From Bordetella parapertussis (GTDB lineage: Bacteria; Cyanobacteriota; Cyanobacteriia; PCC-6307; Cyanobiaceae): 16,959 nt of DNA. The notes below the pieces were generated by a model. That model was not told the origin of the DNA, searched no databases, and worked only from the letters and a program-made list of their open reading frames with translations. Shown here in pieces: positions 1 to 5,874 of the stretch. Within the stretch, counting starts at the first letter, position 1; the number at the start of each line of letters is the position of its first letter. The stretch is from positions 1 through 16,959 of the forward strand of contig CALPMR020000032.1 of assembly GCA_943324725.2 (NCBI GenBank), in the 5' to 3' direction. The position numbers and the translations under genes are program-made.

Positions 1-330
1 CACACCCACGTGGCACTCGAGTCGATCGTGCACCGCCATCCGGGCCCCTGGGAGCGCAGTGATCTCGAGCAGCAGATCACCGAACTGATCGCCGCTCATC
101 CCGTGCTGCGCCTCAAGGGTCGCTTGCGGCAGATCGAACGTCGCCTGCCCCTGCAGATCCAGGCCGTGGGACCAAGGCTGGAGTGCTGGTATGACAACGG
201 TTCCGCACCAGGGTCCAGGGCGCCGCGCTCAGGCGAGGAGCCGGGACTGGAGCTGGTGGTTCTCACCGCCGCCAGCCACAGGGACCAGGTGGCAACGGCC
301 CTGGACAGACTCCGCCCATCAAGCCTCTGA
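1..330 (+). CDS. cobW: CobW-type GTP-binding metallochaperone, C-terminal part (5' truncated)
   Basis: The reading frame is open from the first base and ends at TGA 328-330, so the gene starts outside the window. The visible 109 residues begin with H-T-H-V-A-L-E-S, like the end of the His-rich linker of cyanobacterial CobW proteins. A CobW C-terminal domain follows, with the segment LRLKGRL then LPLQIQAVGPRLECWYD, a pattern I recognise from COG0523/CobW proteins. These G3E-family GTPases are cytosolic proteins thought to deliver cobalt or zinc; the GTPase domain with its P-loop would lie to the left. The tail after about residue 70 is Gly/Ser/Arg-rich, ending in a short segment that resembles a second strand-helix element. 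It converges on the next gene, whose 3' end is 96 bases away. Assignment to CobW rather than to another COG0523 member (zinc chaperone) rests on the C-terminal domain alone. Confidence 0.8.
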   Translation, partial: HTHVALESIVHRHPGPWERSDLEQQITELIAAHPVLRLKGRLRQIERRLPLQIQAVGPRLECWYDNGSAPGSRAPRSGEEPGLELVVLTAASHRDQVATALDRLRPSSL

Positions 331-426
331 ATCCAGCTTCGGACTCCCTGTCATTGCAGCGATCGAGAAGCGGGAGGCAGGGCTCGGGTCCACACACCAG
401 CGGCTCCCGGGTCCAAAGCCGCAGTC

Positions 427-762
427 TCAATCCAGGGGGATCTCTCCCTTGGCGCAGACCTGCCCCCAGCAAAGGCTCTCAGCCTCCCAGTGGCTGTCGA
501 CCTCCTGCCAGCCGGAACCATCGCGCCGCATCCGAATCCGGCCATCGCCGTTGTGGCGAAATTCAAGCCGCTGGCTGTCCAGCTCCAGATACCAGTGCCG
601 CCCCAGCCGCTCCACCACCATCCGGCAACCCCGCCAAGGGGTGGTAGCCAGGCGACATTGCAACGGCACCACAAAGGTTCGCCCGCCAGCCTGGGCAGCC
701 ATTGGCAGCGAGCAAGCGACAACGCTGCAGGTGAAAAGCTTCAGCCAGCGGGGCACAACCAC
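427..762 (-). CDS. small secreted conserved-type hypothetical protein with four cysteines
   Basis: The product is 111 residues and I do not recognise the family. It starts with GTG at 762; no in-frame ATG lies close upstream, and a second GTG is at codon 3. Residues 1-25 look like a Sec signal peptide: a basic start (PRWLK), a hydrophobic core and an A-Q-A cleavage motif. The mature part of about 85 residues has four cysteines (C36, C46, C98, C103), the last two as C-x4-C, and is rich in Trp and Arg, so a small disulfide-bonded periplasmic or exported domain is plausible. Codon use looks like its neighbours. The gene is transcribed away from purS, and the 95-base divergent spacer must hold both promoters. 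The signal peptide and a sensible amino-acid composition argue that it is real, although the opposite strand is also open for long stretches here. Confidence 0.65.
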   Translation of the reverse strand: MVVPRWLKLFTCSVVACSLPMAAQAGGRTFVVPLQCRLATTPWRGCRMVVERLGRHWYLELDSQRLEFRHNGDGRIRMRRDGSGWQEVDSHWEAESLCWGQVCAKGEIPLD

Positions 763-805
763 GGCCCTTGCCGCTCGGGTTCATGTCTACAAGCTGATCT
801 CCCCC

Positions 806-831
806 TGCCAGCAGCGGCGGACGGGCTGGCA
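806..831. promoter_or_regulatory. 7-bp inverted repeat upstream of purS
   Basis: TGCCAGC (806-812) and GCTGGCA (825-831) form a perfect 7-bp inverted repeat with a 12-nt centre. It sits in the 95-base spacer between the divergent hypothetical gene and purS, 26 bases before the purS start. It could be an operator for the pur genes or a hairpin in a leader; no consensus promoter is obvious nearby. Confidence 0.3.
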
Positions 832-857
832 AGATTTAACAAACGCCAAGACTGCCG

Positions 858-1115
858 GTGCCTCTTTTCCATGCCCGTGTTCAAGTGACACTGCGGCCGT
901 CGGTTCTCGATCCGGCCGGCGAAGCCACCCGGGCTGCGGCTGCCCGTCTAGGTGTCCATGGGGTGCAGCGTCTTCGCATCGGTAAGTCGGTTGACGTTGC
1001 CTTGGAGGCTCCCGATCTTGCAGCGGCCCAAGCCCAGCTGGAGTTGTTGAGCGACCGCCTGCTGGCCAATCCGGTGATTGAAGATTGGAGCCTGGAACTG
1101 GCCGAGGCCGCATGA
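858..1115 (+). CDS. purS: phosphoribosylformylglycinamidine synthase subunit PurS
   Basis: This 85-residue protein matches PurS in size (usually about 80 aa) and pattern: a first strand rich in V-x-V-T-L-R-P, the segment VLDPAGEATRAAAARLG, then GVQRLRIGKSVDV and a C-terminal helix ending LLANPVIEDW. PurS is the small structural subunit that bridges PurQ and PurL in the FGAM synthase complex (step 4 of de novo purine synthesis, cytosol). Translation starts at GTG 858, which gives the expected N-terminus; no ATG is available and no clear Shine-Dalgarno sequence is seen. purQ follows 51 bases downstream on the same strand, so the two are almost certainly co-transcribed. purL is not in the window. 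Confidence 0.93.
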   Translation: MPLFHARVQVTLRPSVLDPAGEATRAAAARLGVHGVQRLRIGKSVDVALEAPDLAAAQAQLELLSDRLLANPVIEDWSLELAEAA

Positions 1116-1151
1116 GCCATTCAGACACGAGCGGATCACCATCAGCATGAG

Positions 1152-1157
1152 CAGAGG
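1152..1157 (+). promoter_or_regulatory. ribosome binding site of purQ
   Basis: AGAGGA, 9 nt before ATG 1167, is a good match to the anti-Shine-Dalgarno pairing region. It fixes the purQ start, although most starts in this window lack such a site. Confidence 0.5.
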
Positions 1158-1166
1158 AATAGCAGC

Positions 1167-1820
1167 ATGACCATCGGCATCGTGGTGTTTCCCGGATCCA
1201 ATTGCGATCGGGACGTCCGCTGGGCCCTGGAGGGTTGCCTGGGCGAGCCCACCCGTTTTCTCTGGCACGAGGAGCGGGATCTCACCGGTCTCGACGCCGT
1301 CGTCATCCCTGGCGGATTCAGCTATGGCGACTATCTGCGCTGTGGCGCCATTGCCCGATTCGCTCCGGTACTGCAGGAGGTCAGCGCCTTTGCCGAGCGA
1401 GGCGGCCCGGTGCTTGGCATCTGCAATGGCTTTCAGGTGCTGACCGAGCTGGGTCTGCTGCCTGGAGCGCTGACCCGCAATCGCAGCCTGCATTTCCTCT
1501 GTGAAACCACACGATTGCGTGTCGAGCCTGGTGCCTGCCAGTGGTTGCAGCACTACACCAGTGGCGAACAGATCAGCCTGCCGATCGCCCATGGCGAAGG
1601 GCGTTACCAGGTGGACCCCGACGATCTGCAGCAGCTGGCTGATCGGGGCCAGATCGTGCTGCGTTACGTCGCCAATCCGAATGGATCCGTTGGCGATGTG
1701 GCTGGCCTGAGCAATCAGCGCGGCAATGTGTTGGGGCTGATGCCCCATCCCGAACGGGCCTGCGATTCGGCCACCGGCGGTATCGACGGACGCCGGCTGC
1801 TGGAGCTGGCCTGCGGCTGA
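1167..1820 (+). CDS. purQ: phosphoribosylformylglycinamidine synthase subunit PurQ (glutaminase)
   Basis: This 217-residue class I glutamine amidotransferase supplies ammonia to PurL in FGAM synthase (FGAR + Gln + ATP to FGAM). The N-terminus [13 protein letters not shown] is diagnostic of Pur[15 protein letters not shown] (about 45-58) forms the oxyanion region. The nucleophile is C86 in GICNGFQVL, and the catalytic His/Glu pair is H194/E196 in LMPHPER. The length is normal (about 220 aa). The start ATG 1167 has a Shine-Dalgarno match and agrees with the family N-terminus. It follows purS in one transcription unit and converges on the peroxiredoxin gene. All catalytic residues are present, so it should be active. 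Confidence 0.97.
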   Translation: MTIGIVVFPGSNCDRDVRWALEGCLGEPTRFLWHEERDLTGLDAVVIPGGFSYGDYLRCGAIARFAPVLQEVSAFAERGGPVLGICNGFQVLTELGLLPGALTRNRSLHFLCETTRLRVEPGACQWLQHYTSGEQISLPIAHGEGRYQVDPDDLQQLADRGQIVLRYVANPNGSVGDVAGLSNQRGNVLGLMPHPERACDSATGGIDGRRLLELACG

Positions 1821-1874
1821 GCAACAGATCAGTCAGCGAGGCCCCTGATCACAGCACCAGTCCATGAGGCTGTC

Positions 1875-1909
1875 CAATCAAAAAAGGGGCCTTGCCGGCC
1901 CCCTGATTG
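1875..1909 (-). terminator. intrinsic terminator of the peroxiredoxin gene
   Basis: On the minus strand a GC-rich stem (GGGGCC/GGCCCC, 1886-1891 with 1897-1902, 5-nt loop) is followed at once by six T (1885-1880). An outer inverted repeat CAATCA/TGATTG (1875-1880, 1904-1909) extends the structure. It lies 24 bases past the peroxiredoxin stop. The plus strand has no T-run after the stem, so it works mainly for the minus-strand gene, though the extended stem might slow transcription coming from purQ. Confidence 0.85.
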
Positions 1910-1932
1910 ATCGAGACCTGATTCGCAGCCGA

Positions 1933-2523
1933 TCAGTTGACGGCGGCGAAGAAATCCTTGGATTTGATGGGATCGGGATTCATGGTCTTTTCGCCGGGCT
2001 GCCAGTTGGCAGGGCAGACCTCATCGGGATGGGATTGCACGTACTGGAAGGCCTGCAGGACACGCAGCGTTTCATCAACACTCCGGCCGACAGGGAGATT
2101 GTTGATCGTGCTGTGCATGATCACGCCCTCGGGATCGATGATGAACAGGCCACGCAGGGCGATACCGGCTTCCTCATCGAGAACGGCATAGGCTTGGGCG
2201 ATCTCTTTTTTCAGATCAGCCACCAGGGGGTAGGCGATATCGCCGATGCCACCGCTCTTACGCTCGGTCTGAATCCAGGCAAGATGGCTGAATTGGCTGT
2301 CGACAGAAATGCCAAGGACTTCCGTGTTCTTACTGGAAAAATCGCTGTAACGATCGCTGAAAGCGGTGATTTCAGTCGGACAGACGAAGGTGAAATCGAG
2401 GGGATAGAAGAATAGAACCACGTACTTGCCGCGGTAGTCAGAGAGTTTGATCTCCTTGAATTCCTGGTCCACCACAGCGGTGGCGGTGAAGTCGGGAGCC
2501 TGGAGACCGACGAGCCTGGTCAT
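1933..2523 (-). CDS. typical 2-Cys peroxiredoxin (thioredoxin peroxidase)
   Basis: This 196-residue peroxiredoxin of the AhpC/Prx1 family reduces H2O2 and alkyl hydroperoxides using thioredoxin, and protects the photosynthetic cell from oxidative damage. The active-site motif [11 protein letters not shown] (41-51) has P41, T45 and the peroxidatic C48; the conserved Arg is R124 (ALRGLF). The resolving cysteine is C170 in EVCPANW. A GGIG motif (91-94) and a C-terminal extension ending KDFFAAVN resemble the GGLG/YF elements of over-oxidation-sensitive enzymes, although the canonical YF is not exact. Length and start ATG 2523 match the family. It stands as a single gene with its own terminator. 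136 bases separate its start from the divergent hypothetical gene. Confidence 0.96.
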   Translation of the reverse strand: MTRLVGLQAPDFTATAVVDQEFKEIKLSDYRGKYVVLFFYPLDFTFVCPTEITAFSDRYSDFSSKNTEVLGISVDSQFSHLAWIQTERKSGGIGDIAYPLVADLKKEIAQAYAVLDEEAGIALRGLFIIDPEGVIMHSTINNLPVGRSVDETLRVLQAFQYVQSHPDEVCPANWQPGEKTMNPDPIKSKDFFAAVN

Positions 2524-2659
2524 GGGGAAAGGTTGAGCGAAAAGGAGCAGGCAAGCTTGGAGAGGGAAGGACCGGGACGATCTGCCAAGGGTTGCTTTTT
2601 ACTGCCACGAAACTGGGTTCGATTCAACTGCCCCGGCCTGGAGAGCAGACCCGGCAGCA

Positions 2660-3166
2660 TTGACAGCCAATCACCCTGAGCGAAGTCGGTCCGACTTCAA
2701 GTTGCAACCTTTACAAGCTATCACGGATTGGTTGTCAGCGCCGGTGTCGGGCTCGCCTAAGCTGTTGGCAACGACACTCTGTTGCTTGATGGGCTGGGAT
2801 CCGAGCGTGCTGCGCAAGTACAACACCACCGGCCACTTCCGGCTGCTGAATCAACTGCGTGGCGAACTCAAGGGAAACCCCCTGTTGCGGCCCAAGCTGG
2901 GCGAGACGGTTGGCGAGGTCAATCGCAGCCGCAGTCTGATCCGGGCGATTGAGGCCCGTTCCCAGGCCGGTGCCGGTCGCAGCCGTCGCGCCGCCCAGGC
3001 GTCCGAAGTCACCGTGATGGAGGCCACCGCCCTGCCTGCCCTGGAGACGCGAAGGGCTTTCAGTGCCTTCCCCCAGCCGAGCTACAGCGAATTCACCGAA
3101 TCCGAATCCGAGGCCAGCAACGGCAGCACCTTCCGCGAACGTCTCAACGCTGTCGATATGCGTTGA
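2660..3166 (+). CDS. hypothetical protein, probably picocyanobacterial
   Basis: This 168-residue protein belongs to no family I can name. Residues about 16-105 look like a folded helical domain (LQAITDWLSAP, KLLATTLCCLMGWDPSVLR, GHFRLLNQLRGELKG, SRSLIRAIEARS), while residues about 106-160 are Ala/Ser/Glu-rich and probably disordered. No signal peptide or membrane span is seen. The pattern suggests a small cytosolic regulatory or binding protein, but nothing shows what it binds. The start is uncertain: TTG 2660 gives the full frame and no in-frame ATG exists near the N-terminus. A TTG at codon 24 or a GTG at codon 29 would shorten it into the domain. It diverges from the peroxiredoxin gene and is followed by a strong stem-loop at 3197-3241. 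Confidence 0.7.
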   Translation: MTANHPERSRSDFKLQPLQAITDWLSAPVSGSPKLLATTLCCLMGWDPSVLRKYNTTGHFRLLNQLRGELKGNPLLRPKLGETVGEVNRSRSLIRAIEARSQAGAGRSRRAAQASEVTVMEATALPALETRRAFSAFPQPSYSEFTESESEASNGSTFRERLNAVDMR

Positions 3167-3196
3167 GGCTGACAGTGCCCATGGTGATCACGATGC

Positions 3197-3241
3197 CTGA
3201 TCTGCGGAGCGCGGCTGAATGACGCAGTCGCGGCAGATCAG
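3197..3241 (+). other. 45-nt stem-loop downstream of the hypothetical gene
   Basis: CTGATCTGC (3197-3205) pairs perfectly with GCAGATCAG (3233-3241). Inside, after a 4-nt bulge (GGAG), CGCGGCTG (3210-3217) pairs with CAGTCGCG (3225-3232), with one G:U wobble and a 7-nt loop. That gives 17 pairs in all. The wobble pairs only in plus-strand RNA, which fits a structure in the 3' UTR of the upstream gene or in a small RNA. No T-run follows, so it is not a classical intrinsic terminator; RNA stabilisation or Rho-independent pausing are alternatives. Confidence 0.55.
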
Positions 3242-3298
3242 AGAATCGGTGTGACCGCTCGGCGGCAACAACGTTGACAAGGGTTGCAGCGCTCTGGG

Positions 3299-3328
3299 TG
3301 ATCGATTCGATCAACAGGCCTACTAGGC
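3299..3328. promoter_or_regulatory. pair of adjacent short palindromes, with TTGACA upstream
   Basis: TGATCGA-T-TCGATCA (3299-3313, 7-1-7) and GCCTA-C-TAGGC (3318-3328, 5-1-5) are two perfect odd-centred palindromes four bases apart. A consensus -35-like TTGACA lies at 3274-3279. No good -10 box follows at 16-18 bases, so a promoter is not proved. The stretch 3167-3445 has no coding frame I can support and holds these elements, the 3197-3241 stem-loop and the tRNA terminator. Confidence 0.3.
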
Positions 3329-3407
3329 AATGCAGCTGACAAGATCATCCAGATGGACATCGCCACGTCACGGCAACCGAGGGGCTATAAGCCTGAATCA
3401 CAGCATC

Positions 3408-3435
3408 AAAAAAGCCCTGCCTAAGCAGGGCTTTT
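3408..3435 (-). terminator. terminator of tRNA-Met (possibly bidirectional)
   Basis: GCCCTGC (3414-3420) and GCAGGGC (3425-3431) form a perfect 7-bp stem with a 4-nt loop, flanked by six A on the left and four T on the right. On the minus strand this reads as a stem followed by T6, ten bases past the tRNA 3' end. On the plus strand a T4 tail follows, so it could also end transcripts coming from the left. Confidence 0.85.
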
Positions 3436-3445
3436 GAACGTTTGA

Positions 3446-3519
3446 TGGCTCGGGGGAGACTTGAACTCCCGACCTTGGGGTTATGAATCCCACGCTCTAA
3501 CCAGCTGAGCTACCGAGCC
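3446..3519 (-). tRNA. elongator tRNA-Met (anticodon CAU)
   Basis: The minus strand folds as a full cloverleaf of 74 nt: acceptor stem GGCTCGG/CCGAGCC, D arm with AGCTCAGCTGGTTAGAGC, anticodon loop TTCATAA giving CAU, a T arm with GTTCAAGTC, and discriminator A. The terminal CCA is not encoded, as is usual in cyanobacteria. The acceptor stem pairs at position 1-72 and resembles elongator tRNA-Met. It lacks the 1-72 mismatch of initiators and does not look like the lysidine-modified tRNA-Ile(CAU), though that cannot be fully excluded by eye. Its terminator follows at 3435-3408. Confidence 0.95.
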
Positions 3520-3589
3520 AGAGACAGCAGCTTAAACGATCGGGGTGCCTGGCCAGCACAGCAGACCGTGTTGGGCTGCCTGGTTGGAA

Positions 3590-4627
3590 TCAGGCCCGCG
3601 CTGGCAGAAAGTTGAGCGGATTCATCGCTCCCTGGCCGGCGGGTCGGATTTCGAAGTGCAGGTGTGGACCGGTGCTGCGTCCGGTGCTGCCCATCTGACT
3701 GATCGGCTGGCCCTGCTGAACCATCTGACCCTGGGACACCAGAATTCGGCTGTTGTGGCCGTAGACGGTGATGGTGCCATCGGCGTGGAGGATCTTGACC
3801 AGATAGCCGTAGCCACCGTCATCCCAGCCTGCGAAGGAGACCTGCCCGTCCTGAGCCGCGACAACCGGGGTGCCGACGTTGTTGGCCACATCGATCCCCT
3901 TGTGCATCCGTCCCCAGCGCCAGCCGTAACCGGAGGTGAAGGTGCCCCTGGTCGGCCAGATGAAGGACGTCGAGGTGTCGCCAGCACTGCCGTTGCCGTT
4001 GAACGAGCGTTGCTGTGGTCCGAAATTGGGCAGCTCCGGCCAACTGACTCCGCCACTGCCGACTGGATTCATCGCCAGCAGCATGTGCGAGCGCATGTTG
4101 GGAGCCGACTGGGCCAGGCGGACCTGGCTGCCGACCACGAGTCGGGCCGTCTCAAGACCGGGATTGAGCCGCAGCAACTCAGTCAGGCTGAGGCTGTAGC
4201 GCTGGGCAATCATCAGCAGGGTGTCGCCAAAACGGACGACGCCAGCCCCGACCGATGGGGGCGGTGAAGCTGGCAGTGGATGGGCGAGACGAGCGCCGGA
4301 GGGATCGATCGAGGCGAGGCGATCGAGTTTCTGTCGATGGGCCGCAGGCACATTCAGCAGATCGCCGGGGTTGAAGCGGTGGTCTTCATCGACCCGATTC
4401 AGCCTGGCCAACTGGGTTTCGTCGAGGCCGAGCTGGGAAGAAAGCTCCTCAATGGTGGTGGACTCCTTCACCTTCACCCAAAACGTGGATGGCTTGATGG
4501 CAGGCAGGGAGGCGATCAGAAGATCTGTTGGGTTTGAGCTCCGGGCATCATCGGCTACAGCGGCGACAAGGGGTGCAATCGCCGGGGTAGTGAGGAGTAC
4601 AGGCAGGATCCAACGGAAAGGCTTCAT
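3590..4627 (-). CDS. LysM- and M23-domain peptidoglycan endopeptidase (secreted)
   Basis: The 345-residue protein has a Sec signal peptide (KPFRWILPVLL hydrophobic core, residues 1-25). Two LysM-like domains follow at about 49-94 (FWVKVKESTTIEELSSQLGL) and 130-171 (VVRFGDTLLMIAQRYSLS). After a Gly/Ser/Asn-rich linker comes an M23/LytM domain at about 222-345. The zinc ligands are intact: H242 and D246 in HKGID, H291 in YGH, and H322/H324 in GPHLHFE. It should bind cell-wall glycan through LysM and cut peptide cross-bridges in the periplasm, or act as a division or envelope regulator of the NlpD/EnvC type; the intact ligands favour an active enzyme. I chose ATG 4627 because it begins a proper signal peptide; the frame extends upstream to 4717 without family-like sequence. 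It is followed by the tRNA gene 70 bases on. Confidence 0.92.
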   Translation of the reverse strand: MKPFRWILPVLLTTPAIAPLVAAVADDARSSNPTDLLIASLPAIKPSTFWVKVKESTTIEELSSQLGLDETQLARLNRVDEDHRFNPGDLLNVPAAHRQKLDRLASIDPSGARLAHPLPASPPPSVGAGVVRFGDTLLMIAQRYSLSLTELLRLNPGLETARLVVGSQVRLAQSAPNMRSHMLLAMNPVGSGGVSWPELPNFGPQQRSFNGNGSAGDTSTSFIWPTRGTFTSGYGWRWGRMHKGIDVANNVGTPVVAAQDGQVSFAGWDDGGYGYLVKILHADGTITVYGHNSRILVSQGQMVQQGQPISQMGSTGRSTGPHLHFEIRPAGQGAMNPLNFLPARA

Positions 4628-4784
4628 GCAATTTTTCACCCATTCGGACAGAACCCGGTAGAGAAGCCGACATCTCCGGGTCGGGCAGACAGTAACCCGT
4701 TGAGCCGCATCGATCAAGTCACGCTGGCCACATCAGCGAGGCTTTGCGACCGAATCGGACCCGATAATGATCGACTCAGATCAC

Positions 4785-5273
4785 TCAGATGCTCCGGGGG
4801 CCAGTGGGTTCCAGCTGACGAAGCGCCTCGAACAGCACGACGGCCACCGCCACCGAGAGATTCAGGCTGCGCACGCCGCCGCCCCGCTCCAGGCCGCCGG
4901 CCATCGGGATGCCCAGGCGGGCATCGGCACTCGCCAACAGCTCCGGTGGCAAGCCCTCGGTCTCCCGCCCAAACAGCAGCCAGTCGCCGGGGGCAAAGGC
5001 GAAATGGGTGTAGGGCTGCTCGGCATGGGCGCTGAGAGCCACCAGTCGGCCGCCCAGAGCGGCACGGTGGCGTGTAAAGGCCTCCAGGTCCCGATGGCGG
5101 TGGAGATCGACCCAGGGCCAGTAGTCCAGGCCGGCCCGCCGCAGGTGGCGATCATCAATGACAAAACCGAGCGGCTCGATCAGGTGAAGCGGGCTGGCCG
5201 TGGCTGCGCAGGTGCGCGCCACATTGCCGGTGTTGGGCGGGATCTGCGGTTGATGGAGGACGACGCGCGGCAT
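4785..5273 (-). CDS. trmL: tRNA (cytidine/uridine-34-2'-O)-methyltransferase TrmL, SPOUT family
   Basis: This 162-residue SPOUT methyltransferase has the TrmL signatures IPPNTGNVARTCAA (11-24), LLFGRETEGLP (99-109) and RSLNLSVAVAVVLFEALRQ (135-153), which build the trefoil-knot AdoMet site. The family methylates the ribose of the wobble base in tRNA-Leu isoacceptors. The length is usual (about 155). There appear to be several extra residues (AGGLERGGG, about 125-133) between IPM and RSLNLS, in the loop next to the cofactor site. The start ATG overlaps the cobU stop by one base (TGATG), which implies translational coupling. It is the last gene of the minus-strand run that begins at 8206. No intrinsic terminator is obvious in the 157 bases before the next gene. 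Confidence 0.93.
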   Translation of the reverse strand: MPRVVLHQPQIPPNTGNVARTCAATASPLHLIEPLGFVIDDRHLRRAGLDYWPWVDLHRHRDLEAFTRHRAALGGRLVALSAHAEQPYTHFAFAPGDWLLFGRETEGLPPELLASADARLGIPMAGGLERGGGVRSLNLSVAVAVVLFEALRQLEPTGPRSI

Positions 5274-5872
5274 CAGGGTTCAGCTGGGACCGGCAGGCCG
5301 AGGGCATGAAGGTCGAGGGCGCGCCCCTGCAACACCAGCCAGGAGTGATCACAGCGCCGACCGATCGCCTGCTGCAGCTTGGTGAGCCGGTCCCGGAAGC
5401 GACCTCCCGCCGCCGTGGCCGGCACCACCCCCCAGCTGACCTCCTCGCAGACAAGCAGCAGCGGCGCGGCCGATGCCGCGATGGCGGCCAGCAAATCGTC
5501 GCAGGCCTGCTCCCAGGCCTCTGGAGTTGCCTCCAGCCAGGCGGCCACCCAGGTGCCGAGGGAATCCACCAAAGCGATCTGCCCACGATCCAGCAACAGC
5601 AGCTCCCGGGCCAGCTGCCCTTGCACCTCCCGGCACTGCCAGTGGGCAGGCCGGCGCAGGCGATGGCGCTCCAGGCGTTGCTGCCAGCTGTCATCCAGGG
5701 GCAAGAGGGGCCCGGTGGCCAGATAGACCACGGGCCTGGCGCTGGCACTGGCCAGATGCTCGGCCCAGCGGCTCTTGCCCCCGCCGGCCGGACCGCTGAT
5801 CAGGGTCAGGTGCGGCTCTGGAGACGGGCTGAAGCCAGGCTCAGAGCGAGAGGCGAGGGGCTCAACCGCCAC
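5273..5872 (-). CDS. cobU: adenosylcobinamide kinase / adenosylcobinamide-phosphate guanylyltransferase
   Basis: CobU phosphorylates adenosylcobinamide and then transfers GMP to it, a late step of cobamide synthesis (nucleotide loop assembly, cytosol). Seen from the GTG start (199 residues) are: a P-loop GPAGGGKS (27-34), VYLATG, HRLRRPAHW with the His-Arg region of the guanylylation site, ALVDSLGTW, a SWGVVP motif and FRDRLTKLQQAIGRRCDHSWLVLQG. Start choice: ATG 5950 would overlap pxcA by 76 bases and put the P-loop at residue 53. GTG 5872 lies 2 bases after the pxcA stop and gives a more normal length, so I prefer it, although even this N-terminus is about 20 residues longer than in E. coli CobU. 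It is coupled to trmL by a one-base overlap. Picocyanobacteria make pseudocobalamin, so that is the likely end product. Confidence 0.92.
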   Translation of the reverse strand: MAVEPLASRSEPGFSPSPEPHLTLISGPAGGGKSRWAEHLASASARPVVYLATGPLLPLDDSWQQRLERHRLRRPAHWQCREVQGQLARELLLLDRGQIALVDSLGTWVAAWLEATPEAWEQACDDLLAAIAASAAPLLLVCEEVSWGVVPATAAGGRFRDRLTKLQQAIGRRCDHSWLVLQGRALDLHALGLPVPAEP

Positions 5873-5874
5873 CC

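Noticed and set aside
948..1748. Long open frame on the minus strand across purS and purQ
   Set aside because: It lies fully antisense to two well-supported genes and shows no family pattern; GC-rich codon use leaves the opposite strand open.
3386..3391. TATAAG as a -10 box before the tRNA terminator
   Set aside because: No -35 element at the right distance and no gene downstream on the plus strand; it forms part of a small GGCT/AGCC hairpin.
4773..4790. Short direct repeat ACTCAGAT-C-ACTCAGAT next to the trmL stop
   Set aside because: Only eight bases long and partly coding; no flanking structure or mobile-element sign, so it is likely chance.
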